Shown here piece after piece: positions 1 through 13,400 of a stretch of 64,000 nt of DNA. How positions within the stretch are numbered: the stretch's first letter is position 1; every line of letters starts with the position of its first letter. Origin of the DNA: Spirodela intermedia (lineage: Eukaryota; Streptophyta; Magnoliopsida; Alismatales; Araceae); assembly GCA_902729315.2 (NCBI GenBank), contig LR746268.1:8935005-8999004 (forward strand). The letters are read 5' to 3'. Made by a program: the position numbers and the translations under genes. The notes beneath the pieces are model-generated. The model was not told the origin of the DNA, did no database searches, and was given only the letters and a program-made list of their open reading frames with translations.

Positions 1-2646
1 TACTCCCCTTGAGGAACCTTCGCGTGCGATGTTACGAAAATCAAATTGACTTTCAGGTCGCGACAAGGGAGAGTGCTCACCTCACGGGACTGTGGACACA
101 TTGTCAAAGGCATCTCTCCATCAAATTTATAATTAAAGTCTAGGCATAAGAAACGACGAAATTGGTAAGTAACCAGATGACGGCGAGGTTTCCAACCTTT
201 CGGACGACATCAGATCCCTTTCAGTATCTAGTTTTTAGTGAGATACTGAAATCTTAGAGTTTTTAACCGTTAGCAACGTGAGAGTTCAGGCGAGGTGGTT
301 AGTCGACTTTGAAGGGGTAGCAATAAGGTTCGTTATATTCATACTTATAAGAATACATACAGAGGCAATAATCCTCTCTATCGTAATAAGCCCCTAAGTT
401 ATACTTGGTCGTCAAAACATCAAGAGACTAGTTTTTAATAAACAAATTAGTATCCATGCTACTCCTGTAAAATCTTTTATAACGCAGGGACTTGTACAAT
501 CGTTCACACTTGGCTCTCATTGCTTACTTGAAATGATAGGAAGCCTTATCAAGTTTAAAACATGATCCTGAAATTATTATTCTTAAAGCAGATGGGTGTG
601 AGATATGAACAGTCATAGCTAAAACTATCGAGAATGATACTTTGAAAAACCCTTTATTAATCCTCGATAAATCTTTAAAACAAGAGAATGCAAGAAATAT
701 TGGATGGTAGCTATTCCCGCTATAGTGACATAGATTTCAATAAAACCAATACCTTCTTCATGTCTGTATCTTTGAGAAGCTTCTCTTGCCTTATTTTTTA
801 TGACTTTTATATATTTATTCATTTTGTTCCTGAAAAAATACTTAGTACTAATCACATTTTGGTTTTCAAATTCAATTATTAGTGTCCACCAATGTTCATT
901 TCAAACTGATTTATTCTTGGTGAATTCCATCGATCAAACTGCTGTTATGCATTGTTTCTAGTTTTAGGTTCAATAGCAGATGCAAATCCAATAAATTTAA
1001 ATGTTATCTCAAAGAGGATTTAGTTGATTTATTATAATCCCTTATTTATTATTTCACAGTATGATTATTTCTGATAAACATATATTTATTGGAAAATGGG
1101 GAATATTTCTGTTCTGATGCTAGATGATTTAAATCAAAAAAAGTCATCTCATGTGTTAAGTCGGCTATTTCATCTTAATGCATTTAAGCTCCACCCAAAA
1201 TAATCAAAGCAAATTTTCACATTAAAGATAATATGAATATATGCTTCTGTTGTAAATATGTTAAAGTCTAAGAATCCTCTAAGTAACCACAAAATAGAGC
1301 TTTATTGCTCTTCAGATCAAATTTGTTCAGCTCGTCTTTTTCATTTGCTAAGATGAAACACTTGAAGCAAAATGGTTTAAAATAGCTGAAGTTGGATTTT
1401 TTTTGTTCTTAAAGACCCCCTATGGCATCTTTTAAGGATTGGTCTCATTTAAACTCTATTCACTATGTTAAAAGGACCACTCACTACTTCAACCCAAATA
1501 TAAATTTGAACTCTTTTTAAACTCTATTAAAATCATAGCTCAAGTCAAAGAAAATTTGAGTTTTTCTCTCTATGACCCCATATTTTTATTGTTGAATTTT
1601 TAAATAAGGCCATATTTATAATATAAATCAGAAAACAATTAACTTTCACATTCACCTCCATGATCACCCGAAACACAATCAACCAAAATTCCTTTATGAC
1701 TGAAAACCAGTTTTGAAAATATTGAGAAATACTTGAGACACTTTCTTATAAACCCACATGAATCTCGAAAAATTATTGATTAAAATGAATGCAAAGTTTT
1801 TAATTAGACTAAGAACCCTTGAAAGACCAAATAATTGATCTCTGTTATTTCTAGTGGTCTGGTTGTGAACCCAAAATTATTGGACCTAAAGCTTGAGTGA
1901 GTTTGTTTACTTCTAATGCGTGCAATACATAATAAAGATTTCAATACGTTCAGTGTAAATTTATTAGATGCATCTAATGAAGAGTACAAATTATGAATAC
2001 CCTTGAAAAGCATACCTATCATTTGAACAAACTATCTCATCTACTATTCCTACACATCATAGCTATGAAATTATTATTTCATCGTTATCTAATAATTAGT
2101 AATTGTGCAGCAGAATGGTCCTATGGTTCATGTGGCATTAATGTTCTAGCATGTTATACCTGACTATTTGATGCCAATGGTTACAAGCGTAGCGGGAGAT
2201 GAGGGAGATGAGATAACGGAGGGGAGGATGAGCCTTCACTACCAGGCGGATTGTGCTGCTCTTCAAGACAGCGAGACTAAAACGGTTGCATTTATTTAGT
2301 TCGAACCCTCCAAAAAGCTGTGAATAAAATCCTATCGCGGCCAGACGCGAAATAAATGACAGAAACCGTCACGAATAAGAAGATAGACTATAATACATAT
2401 TTTACATCATGGATAATTTATACCTTATCAAGAAGACAATAAAGTGAGTGAATCATCATGGATAAATTACAGATCTCAAATATGTTAACAACCTCTTGAG
2501 TACCTTTACTGATCGGTGACTCTTTCCTCCCTAGTTGAGATGCTTCCCGGTAAGAAAATCACAACATCGCTTTCTACTTTCCATCAGAAATCAACTTTTC
2601 ATTGTGGACACCTTCATCGCTTCTCCTATCCCTTCGCCCGTCCTGC
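1..2646. other. AT-rich intergenic spacer, no gene seen
   Basis: No open frame here has recognisable domains or coding-like composition. The first ~300 bases are noticeably richer in G and C than the 2 kb that follow, as if the window starts inside the edge of another element. I could not match them to anything. The stretch around 2190-2400 is also more GC-rich but shows no coding signal. The rest is ordinary AT-rich plant spacer. Confidence 0.6.
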
Positions 2647-3341
<695 letters not shown>

Positions 3342-3690
3342 CCAGGATAAACCGTAACCTGGTCCGCCTTGCCAGTCCCCTAACCTGGACCATCCATTTC
3401 TGTCGCCATTGTAGCTGCATATGAGCGCCGTACAAGCTCTGGCCCAGACTTGCAGACTAAAGAGGCCCATTAACCCCATTGACCTACCTACGGTAGAGGC
3501 GACGTAGGCGGGCCCCTAATCAGTATTCTTAATTAAAATTAGACCTCCAGAATAATAGTCCCGTAAAATTGACACTCTTGGTTTTTATACCACTTTTTCT
3601 TTATTTTTAAAATTCTAATGATATCATTTTATAAGAAAATACTAATAATATCACTGAATTAGGTGCAGAACAAAAAAAATACTAATAAAA

Positions 3691-4080
3691 AGATTGGGTC
3701 AACTCTTTGGGTTTCAGCATTGGAGAGAAGAGCATGAAATCAGAAAAGGGGTCCAGCATAGATTCCCCGGGCTGTTCATCCTAGATTCCTCAACGCGGCA
3801 TCAATCGAAGACGTTGACCAAAACAAAAACAGGGCCATCCGGTTTCTGTGATGCGAAAGACGGATATGCTGGACTGATTCTGGGCGGCGGGAAACCATCA
3901 GAAAGTCCAGTGATTCCAGTTTGACTTCAAGAACAAGGTTGGGTCAACTCTCAATTTGGTTTCAGCAGGGGGAAGAAAGTGCCTGCTTGATAACTACAAG
4001 AATTAGTTTGGATTCCCGGGTTGGTTCCTATTCTAGATTTCTCGTAGCTATGAGATTTCCGGGTTTCTGTTCTAGAGGAC
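3691..4080. repeat. Imperfect tandem duplication, period about 246-250 bp
   Basis: The block starting near 3694 (ttgggtcaactct, then a gtttcagca-g-gaagaa-type string, then attccccggg with a nearby ctagatt) recurs in the same order near 3940, 3959 and 4011. The copies are diverged and contain indels. No coding function is visible. It may be the remains of a small satellite or a local duplication. Confidence 0.6.
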
Positions 4081-4401
4081 ACCTGGGGATCAAGACCCTG
4101 CCAGAGATGTGCATCGATGCTGTGAGCACATCGAAGGAAATAGAGCTCGTTCTTTGACTTTTCTTTGACCATCCCGACAAGGACCGTTCACAAAAGGTCA
4201 ACGTTTTGAGCATCCAAGACCCATTAGAATGATCCGACATGGTTAAAAAGAACTGGAGGAAATCTCTGCAGCAGAGGAAGAAATAGAAGATGGAGGAGCG
4301 AGTCATGAAAGGAAAATCTCCCAAGATGTTCGCCCAGGTTTGGCCCCTCCGTTCCTGGACTTTTCTCCTTAGATATCTGCTGCTTCACGGGTTTTGAGAA
4401 G

Positions 4402-4506
4402 AAGACAAGCACGTTTCTCCCCATACCAGTGAATGCAGTGAATGCATTCAAACCAGTGAATATTCAAACCCTGGTTGTTGCCAAGACAAGCACGTTTCTC
4501 CCCATA
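4402..4506. repeat. 24-bp direct repeat pair
   Basis: An identical 24-base string occupies 4402-4425 and 4483-4506, 81 bases apart. The interval also holds shorter repeated strings (cagtgaat three times and tgaatgca). This is a local slippage or duplication product in non-coding DNA between the tandem repeat and the sialyltransferase-like gene. Confidence 0.8.
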
Positions 4507-5240
4507 AGAAAGTCAACTCCAAGCCTCTAACAAAAAGGATTTACCTCAGTTATAAATCTGCACCCCGTGAATCCGGTGAAAATCGAATCTTCCCCAATCT
4601 TACCATGCTTTGATTTCCCAGTAAAGAATAATATTCTAAGGTAACTTCTGACGTTAGGACAACCTAAATTGGCGGGCCATATCATACAGGCAGATGGGAA
4701 ACTAAGGTCAAAGCAAGGTTGCTAAGCACCCAATGGATGTAGTTTGGCAGAGGCCGCTGTGCCTCAAGCTCGATTCAACTGTACAGGCATATGCTCCAAG
4801 ATCTTCTAGCCTCTGGAGGCACTCGTTCCTTCCAAAATTATCTTCCAATCTCTTGGTCTATACGCGCATGTCAGCAAAACTGTTTCTTGCAGTTCCTTCA
4901 GCCTTCAAGCAACGATCAGAAAGAGAGAATGACGCCAGAAAGATGAATAAATTCAAAACCTTGGCGATAGTACAAAAAAAAGTGAATCCAGGTTTAATGA
5001 TTGACTGGATGGTTCACAAGGATTCTGAGAGGGAAATCCCGTTGACCCAGGAACCAGTTTTACATGGGCAGGCCTCCTGGCCTGTTTTGACCAATGGGAG
5101 ATTCAAGAGGGCAACGAGATCCCCAGAGACAAATTTATTGTTTCTTCTTCCTTTCTTTCGGATTTCTGTTCTATTCTCTTTCCCTTTCTTCTTCCAACCA
5201 AGGTTACAGCTTCGAAATCGGAGAGGGGAAGCTGGAGCGC

Positions 5241-6476
5241 TTAGCCGTATGCGACCACCTCTGGAACCCAAAAACCAGATTCCATTAGGAACGGAATTAC
5301 CTGTGGCCTCTCGATGAGGTCGCGGTAGAGGGCGTACTCCGCCTCGTAGTCGTGCAGGCTGAGCTCCGCCTTCTGGTTGGTATGGTAATGGTGCCTCGCC
5401 TCGGCCGACTTCCCGAACCCGAAGATACTGACTCTGTTGCAGATACCCACGGCGAGCATCACGGCCTGCATCCCTGAAGAGTAATGAAACGCCTTCGCAT
5501 CGTGGGCCTCCTCCCATTCCTCCGGCGCCCTACCCGTCTCCTTCACGAACCGCCGGAGAGAGTAATACTTGACGATTCTCGCGCAGAGGAGGTCGAAGCG
5601 CGGGTCGGTGACGAGCAGAGGGGCCTTGTGGGAAGCGTTGCAGAGGGTGTAGTCGACGAAATGCAGCGGCTGGCAGATGTACATGATGATGGGGACGTTC
5701 TCGCCGTAGGGGTGGCAGAAGCAGGACTCCCGGCGGGCGCAGAGGTGGAGGATGTTGCTGTTGACGAAAGCGAGGCTGGTCTTGGACCCGACGTTCCTCT
5801 GGTACCCCACGGTGCGGGCGTTGTTGAGGCGAATGACAAGGTCGTGCCCGTCGATCAGGTCTCCATGTTCCTTCCTCATTAAGATGCCGCTGTTTCCCAC
5901 CACTGCGCAGGAGCCGTAGCGCTGAGTTGCAGTATCCACTCTGCTGCCGGAGGCCGATGAGGTGGGATTGTCCTGGCGGAGGCGTGCGTAATGCCGATCG
6001 AGGGGGCGCTTCACGAGGTCCACCAGCTCAGAGATGATGCCCGGCTGGAACCGCCGCCGGCGAGACCAGTCCCGAAGAACCCGTCGGAACTCGGGATAGA
6101 CGCGGTAGCCCTTGGGCCGCCGGAGGAGGATCGGAGCTGTCCTGCCTGATCGCAGGCGCTGCAGGCGATCCTCGACAAAGCTGATTCGTCTCCAAGCCGT
6201 GACAGTCCGGTATCGCGGATCGCTGGCGGCGAAGGTACCGTCGACCAGTTCCTCAATCTCCTTCCTCAGATCCTGCTCTCCCACATCCATGGATGCCAGC
6301 CTAAGCAAAGAGGAGTTCACCGAGGAGGACGCTGCAACCTCAGACAGGAGCTGGACATCCGGGTGGGAGTAGCCGACGATTCCGGCGCCGGACAAGGCAG
6401 CGCGGTAGCTAAGCGCCGTGCCGAGCGCAACGAGGAGGAGGACGATGCCGTCCCTTACCCGGAAGAATCGCTTCAT
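5241..6476 (-). CDS. Sialyltransferase-like protein (GT29 family), single exon
   Basis: Uninterrupted frame of 411 codons. I start at Met 6476 because it gives a short basic N-terminus ([10 protein letters not shown]) followed by a hydrophobic segment at about residues 10-27, as in type II Golgi membrane proteins; an upstream in-frame Met at 6548 gives an unlikely leader. The lumenal domain carries the family's sialyl motifs. The L motif contains CAVVGNSG and the string [12 protein letters not shown]. The S motif contains [13 protein letters not shown] followed by FGFGKS. The VS motif contains [10 protein letters not shown]. Plant members of GT29 are Golgi glycosyltransferase-like proteins. 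Since plants lack clear sialic acid metabolism, the substrate is probably another sugar, for example in pectin or arabinogalactan glycans; that is inference. A donor-like CAG/GTAATT occurs at 5301/5300, but reading through gives a plausible conserved-looking C-terminus and a stop, so I keep one exon. Confidence 0.88.
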   Translation of the reverse strand: MKRFFRVRDGIVLLLVALGTALSYRAALSGAGIVGYSHPDVQLLSEVAASSSVNSSLLRLASMDVGEQDLRKEIEELVDGTFAASDPRYRTVTAWRRISFVEDRLQRLRSGRTAPILLRRPKGYRVYPEFRRVLRDWSRRRRFQPGIISELVDLVKRPLDRHYARLRQDNPTSSASGSRVDTATQRYGSCAVVGNSGILMRKEHGDLIDGHDLVIRLNNARTVGYQRNVGSKTSLAFVNSNILHLCARRESCFCHPYGENVPIIMYICQPLHFVDYTLCNASHKAPLLVTDPRFDLLCARIVKYYSLRRFVKETGRAPEEWEEAHDAKAFHYSSGMQAVMLAVGICNRVSIFGFGKSAEARHHYHTNQKAELSLHDYEAEYALYRDLIERPQVIPFLMESGFWVPEVVAYG

Positions 6477-6889
6477 GGGGGCCGCCAGATCTGCATAGCA
6501 ATACTGCGCCTCGAAATGCTTCATCCGGAGGAAGCAGACGAGGACCAATGCCTACTCGGGAGGTCGTCCCTCTCCCCGGAGCCTTCAGAATGGGCATATG
6601 AGTGAGTCGTCCACTGCACAGTAGAGGGTTGCCCCCGGATTGCTCCTTCCTCCGCACCTCCCCCACCGGCGGACGTCACCGGAGATGGATCGATAGGGAA
6701 AAGAGAGGAACAGTCGATTAGGCGGGGACAGGCAGTCGCTGGGGCACGCGGAAGGTGGCGGAAGAAGGCCGTTACGGCCCGAACGCGGAAGGTTACGATC
6801 GGAAAGCTGGCGGCGGCCGCATCAGCAGCAGCAGCAGAGAAGAGTGGCCGGAGATACGAAGAAAGGAGAGGTGGAAGAAAGCCCTGCTG

Positions 6890-6891
6890 TT

Positions 6892-6923
<32 letters not shown>
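6890..6923. repeat. (TC)n microsatellite upstream of sialyltransferase-like gene
   Basis: A pyrimidine tract on the plus strand, so GA on the sense strand of the adjacent minus-strand gene. It lies about 420-450 bases upstream of that gene's start codon, in its promoter or 5' untranslated region. Confidence 0.85.
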
Positions 6924-7370
6924 ACCTCGATGGAGACAAGATTACGTCTGAATTCCTGTGTAAATTACTGTACGCAAAAATACCATTTTTTTACTGTAAT
7001 AGCTTCTATATCCTCACTAGGACCACGACGCCTAACTACGAGTCAGTGACAGAATATTAATAAATGTATTATTGAAGTGGCAGATAGGCAAGAAGGCCTT
7101 CGTGCCGGGGTCTTGTTCAGACTTTGTCCGCTTCTCACGGAAGATGCCCTACCGAACGGCAATGATGTGCCCTGACGATACGCCCGGCGAGTTGACCTTA
7201 CTGGGCTGACCTAGACGAATACTTGGGGTCCACAAGCCCATCATTGGTGGGCCCCAACGGGAGCTCCTAACGGAAAGACGGACTCTCGAGGTGGAGAATG
7301 GGCCTTTTATTTCTGAGTATACTGTACCTGTTTCTCTCTCTTATGGGTGGAAATTCTATCGGTCTTATCT

Positions 7371-8883
7371 CTAGACCCCGGAGCATCCAGGGGTGGCGGC
7401 GAGGCTGGTCAGCCAGACACCGTCGCCGACGACCGAGATGTCGTTGCTGTTCCGGTGCCAGGTCCACCGGGCATGAGTCATGTTGACCACGTTGAACTGG
7501 CCGTGCCCGAAGCTCGCCTCTCTGAACAGCGAGATGGCGGGCTTGGGACTTATGTATCTGCAGATTAATCCTAACGTTAGGAAAACTCGAAGATTAAAAC
7601 TCAGATACTCTGGGCAGCCATATGACAGATTACTCACGCCGAAGCCAATCCTTCCCTGTTGCCTCCATCGCCGACTGTGATGTGCACCGGTCCGCATTTA
7701 TCCTGCTGCTTCAGGTTTACTCGGTCCTGAAATAGTTCCACCAAAACAACAAAATCACATCAAGTCACAACATGCATTAAGTGCCCTCGTCGATCGACGA
7801 GAGGAGGATGACGAAGATGGGTTCGCCCTTACGAAACGCTCGTAGGCGTGGACGTGGCCGGCGAAGACGACGTCGACGCGGGCTTTGTAGAGGAGCCCTT
7901 CCATGGCCAACCTCATCGGCTCCCCCTCATTCTGGTGGGCGTAGTTCGTGTTGTACCACGGCGCGTGGATCAGCGCCACTACCCACGGAGTCGTCTGCCG
8001 GTTGATCTTTCCCAGGTCGCCAATGAGCCAATTGTACTGGGCGGTGCCGACGGCGAAGTCCGTGTAGGAACCGAGCATGATGACGTGCACCGCTCCGCCG
8101 GCGGCGTCGAAGGAGTAGTAGAGATTGGAGGAGGAGCCACTCAGCTCGTACGGCATACGCCACCGAGCGTTGTAGGCCCTGAAGGACTCGATCAGCGGTA
8201 GCCACTCGATCTCGTGGTTCCCCTCGGTCACCATCCACGGGCGCTGGCTCGCCAGCGGCTCCACGAGGAGGCCGAACGAGTCCCACAGGCTCTGGAAGTA
8301 GTCGGCGTACGACAGGTCCCCGGGGAGGAGCAGCACGTCGTAGCCGGAGGCGGCGACGTGATCAAGCGTTGTCTTCGTCCACCCGGTCTGCCCGGGATCT
8401 CCTGCTCCGCACAGTCTGACGAAGTCAATCCTATTCCGGCCCCAAGCAAACCATCTTCATTGGAGACGCGCAGGACGAGGAAGGGAATAATGGGCTTACC
8501 GACGACGGCGAACTTGATGGGGAGTTGGGCCGGTGGGGTCTTGAGACTGAACTCCTTTGTGGCGTTGGAGCAGCGGTAGTAGTAGATGGTGCTCGGAAGT
8601 AGAGGCCCAATGACGACGTCGTGGATGCGACCGGATGTATACAAGATGTACGTGTACTTTGAAGATGAACCGGAGGCGGAGCTGGTGTAGACGCCAGAAG
8701 AGGTGCCGTAGTCGACGGTGGAGGGGACGTTTGCCACGGTGATCCAGCTCACCCTCATCTTGTCCGCGCCTACCATGGATATATGCACCTGTCGGAAGTA
8801 AGATGCTGCAGAGTCAGACCGAGGGAGCAGGAAACGAGGACGAAGAAGGAGATCCGGGAAATGAGAAAATTGGACGGAGAAAT

Positions 8884-8916
<33 letters not shown>

Positions 8917-9131
8917 TGCGGCGGTGGGGGGTTATGGCGCACCTGTTGGGGGGTGGCGTCGCCGGCAGGGGGGGGGATGGTGAGGACCGCCCTCGCCGGC
9001 GGGCGCTCGTAGCAGAGGGCGCGCGGGGCGGAGCACCCGAGTAGGAAGATCCCTGCGAGAACGAGCGAGAGAAGGGGAGTCGAGGAAGCACCCCACCGGG
9101 GAAGGCCGCAGTAGTGGGGTGATGGGGCCAT
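7371..9131 (-). CDS. Purple acid phosphatase, copy 1 (5 exons)
   Basis: Minus-strand exons: 9131-8943, 8788-8500, 8401-7833, 7726-7638 and 7557-7371. The phases close to 440 residues, the usual size of low-molecular-weight plant PAPs. The N-terminus has a hydrophobic signal peptide (about residues 18-40), so the enzyme is probably secreted or vacuolar. An N-terminal fibronectin-like domain (residues ~60-150) precedes the metallophosphatase domain. Metal-ligand motifs seen: GDPG (160-163), GDLSY (187-191), GNHE (220-223), an ALIH (about 302-305) and GHVHAYER (341-348). The family hydrolyses phosphate esters at a binuclear metal centre and serves phosphate scavenging. The first motif reads GDPG where most plant PAPs, and copy 2, have GDLG; the metal-binding Asp is kept. 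The last exon encodes the usual GPVHI-to-C-terminal region. A close paralogue lies 8.1 kb away in the same orientation. Confidence 0.93.
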
Positions 9132-9220
9132 CAATCCTCTTCCGACTGACTGGTTCGGCCACACCATTTAACACTGATAGCCGCACACTCACCAGCCCCG
9201 TTGCCCCTTCCCTTCTGCTC

Positions 9221-9230
9221 TATTTATAAA
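9221..9230 (-). promoter_or_regulatory. Probable TATA box of PAP copy 1
   Basis: The minus strand reads TTTATAAATA about 90 bases upstream of the start codon at 9131, a normal TATA position for a short 5' untranslated region. In PAP copy 2 the equivalent place (around 17273-17283) reads only TAAATAAATA, a weaker match. Confidence 0.55.
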
Positions 9231-9244
9231 CAGTTGATAGCAGG

Positions 9245-9245
<1 letters not shown>

Positions 9246-9277
<32 letters not shown>
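9246..9277. repeat. (GA)n tract in PAP copy 1 promoter
   Basis: Pure GA dinucleotide run about 115 bases upstream of the start codon. A longer counterpart sits at the same relative place in PAP copy 2 (17291-17335), so the tract predates the duplication. Confidence 0.93.
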
Positions 9278-9280
<3 letters not shown>

Positions 9281-9399
9281 TCGCTTCGTGTAGGCCAGCG
9301 GGGTTTACGCGACGGTTGGCGGCTGGATTAAGGGGATAAGATCCGGATTGTTAATGCGCTCGATTTTTATTCTCGATTGTTCTCACCGGTTCATCTGCA

Positions 9400-10422
9400 C
9401 AAATTTCTTTCAGAACAATTATTCGGACAGAAACAGAAAAATATATTAGAAATCATATTATTTGGATAAATGTCGATGATAAAAAGTATTTTGACTTTGT
9501 GTGGGCCATTACGGTGCGTTACCTCAGTGGCCTTCGGAACGAGGGTGGGCAGACAGGGTGGGTTGCTGGGGTCCCACAGTGGATACGTGGAACAAGATGG
9601 CGATCGGAGAGCCACGTCGGACGCGGCCCGGGGGGTTTCGACGCCCAAACTAAGTAATTTTAAATTTATTTATTAATGTCAGAGACATGATTTAAGAAGA
9701 ACGTAGTTTGCGGTTTAGACATATTTGGAAATAAAACGTGGTCATCTTCTTTCTAATTTGACGGTATAAAATTGTAAAACATCTGCATCCAATATTAACT
9801 ACTCTTTAAAACACTCCTCACGGTCAACTAACCTTCCCCTTTCTTCCAGCTTCTCATTAATTTTTTAAATTCCATTTATTTAATAATTTCCATGGTTCAC
9901 TCCCTAATACTACCGAATTCACCAATGCCCATTAAATAGTATCCAATCCCAATTAATTATCTCACCGCCCAATGCTGTCTATGTATGCGGGTTGTCAATT
10001 CACCAGATGGCACATGCGTCAGTGGTTGGTTTTAATTAGCCTAGATTCCCACCCAACTAGCACTTGAGGTCATCGAAGTTGACCCATTAAGCATGAAAAT
10101 AAAAGTAGGCATGCCAATCTTAATGCGATGTTCCCTGAGCATAGATTTGAGCCTCAATAGGTCACATCTAGCAACAATGAGCAATAACCTTGCCATTTTA
10201 TAACACCTCTCAGCCCAACAACAACCACCAAGTTTTATCAATCCAAGGACTTAACCATGAGCCATGACCACTTTAATGACCAATATATCTTTATTTAAAA
10301 ATGCATAAAAACTTGGTGCTTTATTCTGTTTGTTGAAAGTATATGATATCGATACTTATTATACTTTCATACAATGTGAGATTCACTAGCTCCTAGATAG
10401 ATGATAATACTCACTCTTCTTC

Positions 10423-10465
<43 letters not shown>

Positions 10466-13400
10466 AAGTTAATGGTAGAAGTCATGGATGCTAAGCTCCA
10501 AACATCTAGTTAGTATGACAATAGTGCTTTGCTAGATCCCAATTTTTTTAATGCAATAATGGTGACATGTCTTTCAATAGGCATTTTAACTTGCACCCTA
10601 CATGTGTGATGAATTTCTTGGAGCAGCAAAACATAATTAGGGTCAATGAGGCACTTGTTGTGGTGATACCAAGCTAGAAATGCTACCAATATGACTAAAC
10701 TCAAAGAGGAGATAAAATTTAAGAATGGAATAATTCCTTTTGGATAAGTAGGAATGATCACTTCAGTTTTTTTAGCCTAACTTAAGTGCTCCTAGGTGAA
10801 CCTTGATTGGCCAAACCACCTCTAGGTGGAGAGATACCATGGTCATGATATGCTCATGCTAACCCAACACCAAGTGGTTAGGCTGATGAGATGTCACTTA
10901 AGTTGTATCACTTGACTTAGATGCATTAATTAATCAAAATTTGACTAGAGTAAAAAAAAATGAAATTACCTCATTCTTTCTCTTATTATCTAACTCTATT
11001 TTGATATGCATATTCTTATTTTAAACAAAAAAATGTTTTGAGTGACTCTATGATGAAAATTCTTGAAATTAAAATTTTGAATTATTATCCTTTGCTTCAT
11101 ATTTCTGGTTTTCTTTATTTTTATCTTTTTTGGCTTCACTTATCTAGAGGATCTTATATATCTCTCAAACTTTACTCATGTGAGTTAATGTTGTAACATC
11201 CTTTTTCATGATAATAGTGAATATATTCATGTTGGTTTTGAAAGGCCCAAAGGTTTTGATGTTGACAAATGGCAATGTGGTAACCTTTAGATGATATGTT
11301 TGAAGTATGAATTGGCATATATTAGGTCTTTCAATTAATTTAGGTGCAAATCATCCAAGGGCAAAAATGATCCATACTTATAACTCATATGATTAAAATG
11401 ACTTATTTTTTTAATATGATGATTTTTACAAGTATTAGCATGAAAAAATTTATTGAAAAGATAATTTAAAGAGAAACATGATTCAACCACCAACTTACCT
11501 AAATTCAAATGTTTCAGATATTCATAAAGTTTACAAGATTAACAAATATATTCAATCACAGGTATGGCCTAATAAACACGATAGATTAGTTAGTGTCGAC
11601 AATTACAGCCCATTAAGTCAAGCATAAAAGACAAACTTTCATCAAATTAGGGTTAGTGTGAGAAATGTAGATAAAGAATTTGTGAGAAAGCTTATAGAGA
11701 CTTCATCTTCTTTCTCCAAAGAGTTATGAAAATTTTGCATCCTTGTGCACCCAAAGGATAAGAAGATCACTCATAATTACGTATGTTGGGTTCTAGGCCT
11801 CACTAGGATTTCGGGGGGAGGGGGGGGGGGTTAAATTGATGTATTTTTAAATGTTCTTAATATGAAATTTATTTTGGTGATTCTACCTTATCTTTATCTA
11901 GCTATAGAGAATTTCCTTTGTTCTTAAGATTTATATAATCTTTCTAGCTACACGAATGTAAAGTTAAGGGATATCAAAATGACTCAGTTCACTACCTATG
12001 TCCACTTTTCAAGAAGAACTTTGTTCTTAGGTTCCACTAATTATGATCATATGATTATACAATGATGATTACATAGCTCAGCTCAAATAGAATTTCACTC
12101 TGAAACTCATTTCTAGATTTATAGTTGTTGGAGGCTGACAATTTTTAAACACAATAGCTTTCATAAGGGATTAAGTAATTTAAACGTAAATTATCACAAA
12201 AGATATGTAATAATTTCATCATATGTAGTATTCTAAAGATGATACCGTATGAGTATTTTAAGAATTTCGATGAAAAGTGTGATGTTTGGTGACTTGAAGT
12301 CATTTTCTTTTTCTTGTTAGCTTATTGTCTATGGATTAAAGGCTCTTTAAACTTTAAATAAATCAAGGAAGATCTTCAATGGTTTAACAATTCACCTTGA
12401 GTTATTGCCATTGACTTGCCAACACAATCCTCACTATTTCTTCCTTGAATTTTCTATATGAGAAACTTAATATAAAACTGAAAATAATTGAGAGAAAAAA
12501 TGATATTTATTTTATCTTGTTATGATTGCTATGTAGTAGAATTTATAAACCAATTTCATATGAATTTTTTATAAATCTCCATTTTTTTTCAATGACTAAT
12601 GTTTTTCTAAAATATGATTAATTCAAATGTCTAATAGAATATGATGATATCTTTGAGTGAAACTAATACATGATTCCTTCATTACTTAACATTCATATCT
12701 AAATTGTAACAATTTATATTAATCCATTAATGATCCAATATTTTGAGAGTAGAACTACTTAAAATGTCTCATTAAAATAATAATAAAATAACTAAAGTTC
12801 ACCTAAATCATTTCAAACAAAATTCAATATCCAAGAAGACATATTGATTGATGATCACAATAGATTAAATCACATATTTTTATATTTATATAATTAACAT
12901 AATTTTCAGTATATATTCAATATTATATTTGATATAAATGTACAATCTTAATACACTCATAATTTGAAGTCAAAGCCTTTCTAAACTTATGAGATAAAAT
13001 CATGAGTTTGTAGAATTGAGTAAGCTTTTTACACCCATATTTTAATTTAAGAAATATCATTGATTTGAATGTTTTATTTAATGTGGCAATTTCTATAGAT
13101 ATTAGTAATTTTCACATCAATAAAGATAATAACTTTTCATGTTGTAGCTAGTCAATTTAACTTGTTTAGTATCATGACAAATATATTTGGTAAGTTCTCA
13201 CCTAAAATTTTACTGATATTATCTTATATTATACTTAAACATTTTCTTCAATATCTTAACATGTACATTTTGGACTAGGAATGATTAAATCTTTTAATTG
13301 ATCTTAAACTTGTTTGTCATCATCAAAATATCAAGTATCATAATGCTCTGAAAAAAATCATCAAATGATGCCGTACTATATTTGAGGCTTACTTTATTTA

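Larger units (their letters stand above)
7371..9400 (-). repeat. Duplicated block A containing PAP copy 1
   Basis: Similarity to 15481-17420 begins exactly at the stop codon (ctag at 7371 and at 15481). It runs through all exons and introns and past the start codon into the promoter, including the GA tract and the ttaatgc-ctcga motif near 9350. Identity is near-complete in introns 3 and 4 (one or two differences each), clearly lower in exon 1 and intron 1, and patchy upstream. Confidence 0.88.

Noticed and set aside
5290-5310. Donor-like CAG/GTAATT near the end of the sialyltransferase-like gene
   Set aside because: Reading through gives a plausible conserved C-terminal segment and a stop after 20 codons, and no convincing last exon is visible downstream.
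4733-5317. 194-codon plus-strand frame overlapping the end of the sialyltransferase-like gene
   Set aside because: It has no recognisable domain and lacks coding-like composition, and its 3' part is antisense to a well-supported gene.
9132-9167. Upstream in-frame Met for PAP copy 1 (and a similar one in copy 2)
   Set aside because: The extra residues lie ahead of a normal signal peptide and are poorly supported. The second Met is shared by both copies and directly precedes the hydrophobic leader.
10041-10761. Two small minus-strand frames in the PAP spacer
   Set aside because: They are 66 and 83 codons long in AT-rich DNA, with no motif, no splice context and no repeat evidence of coding.
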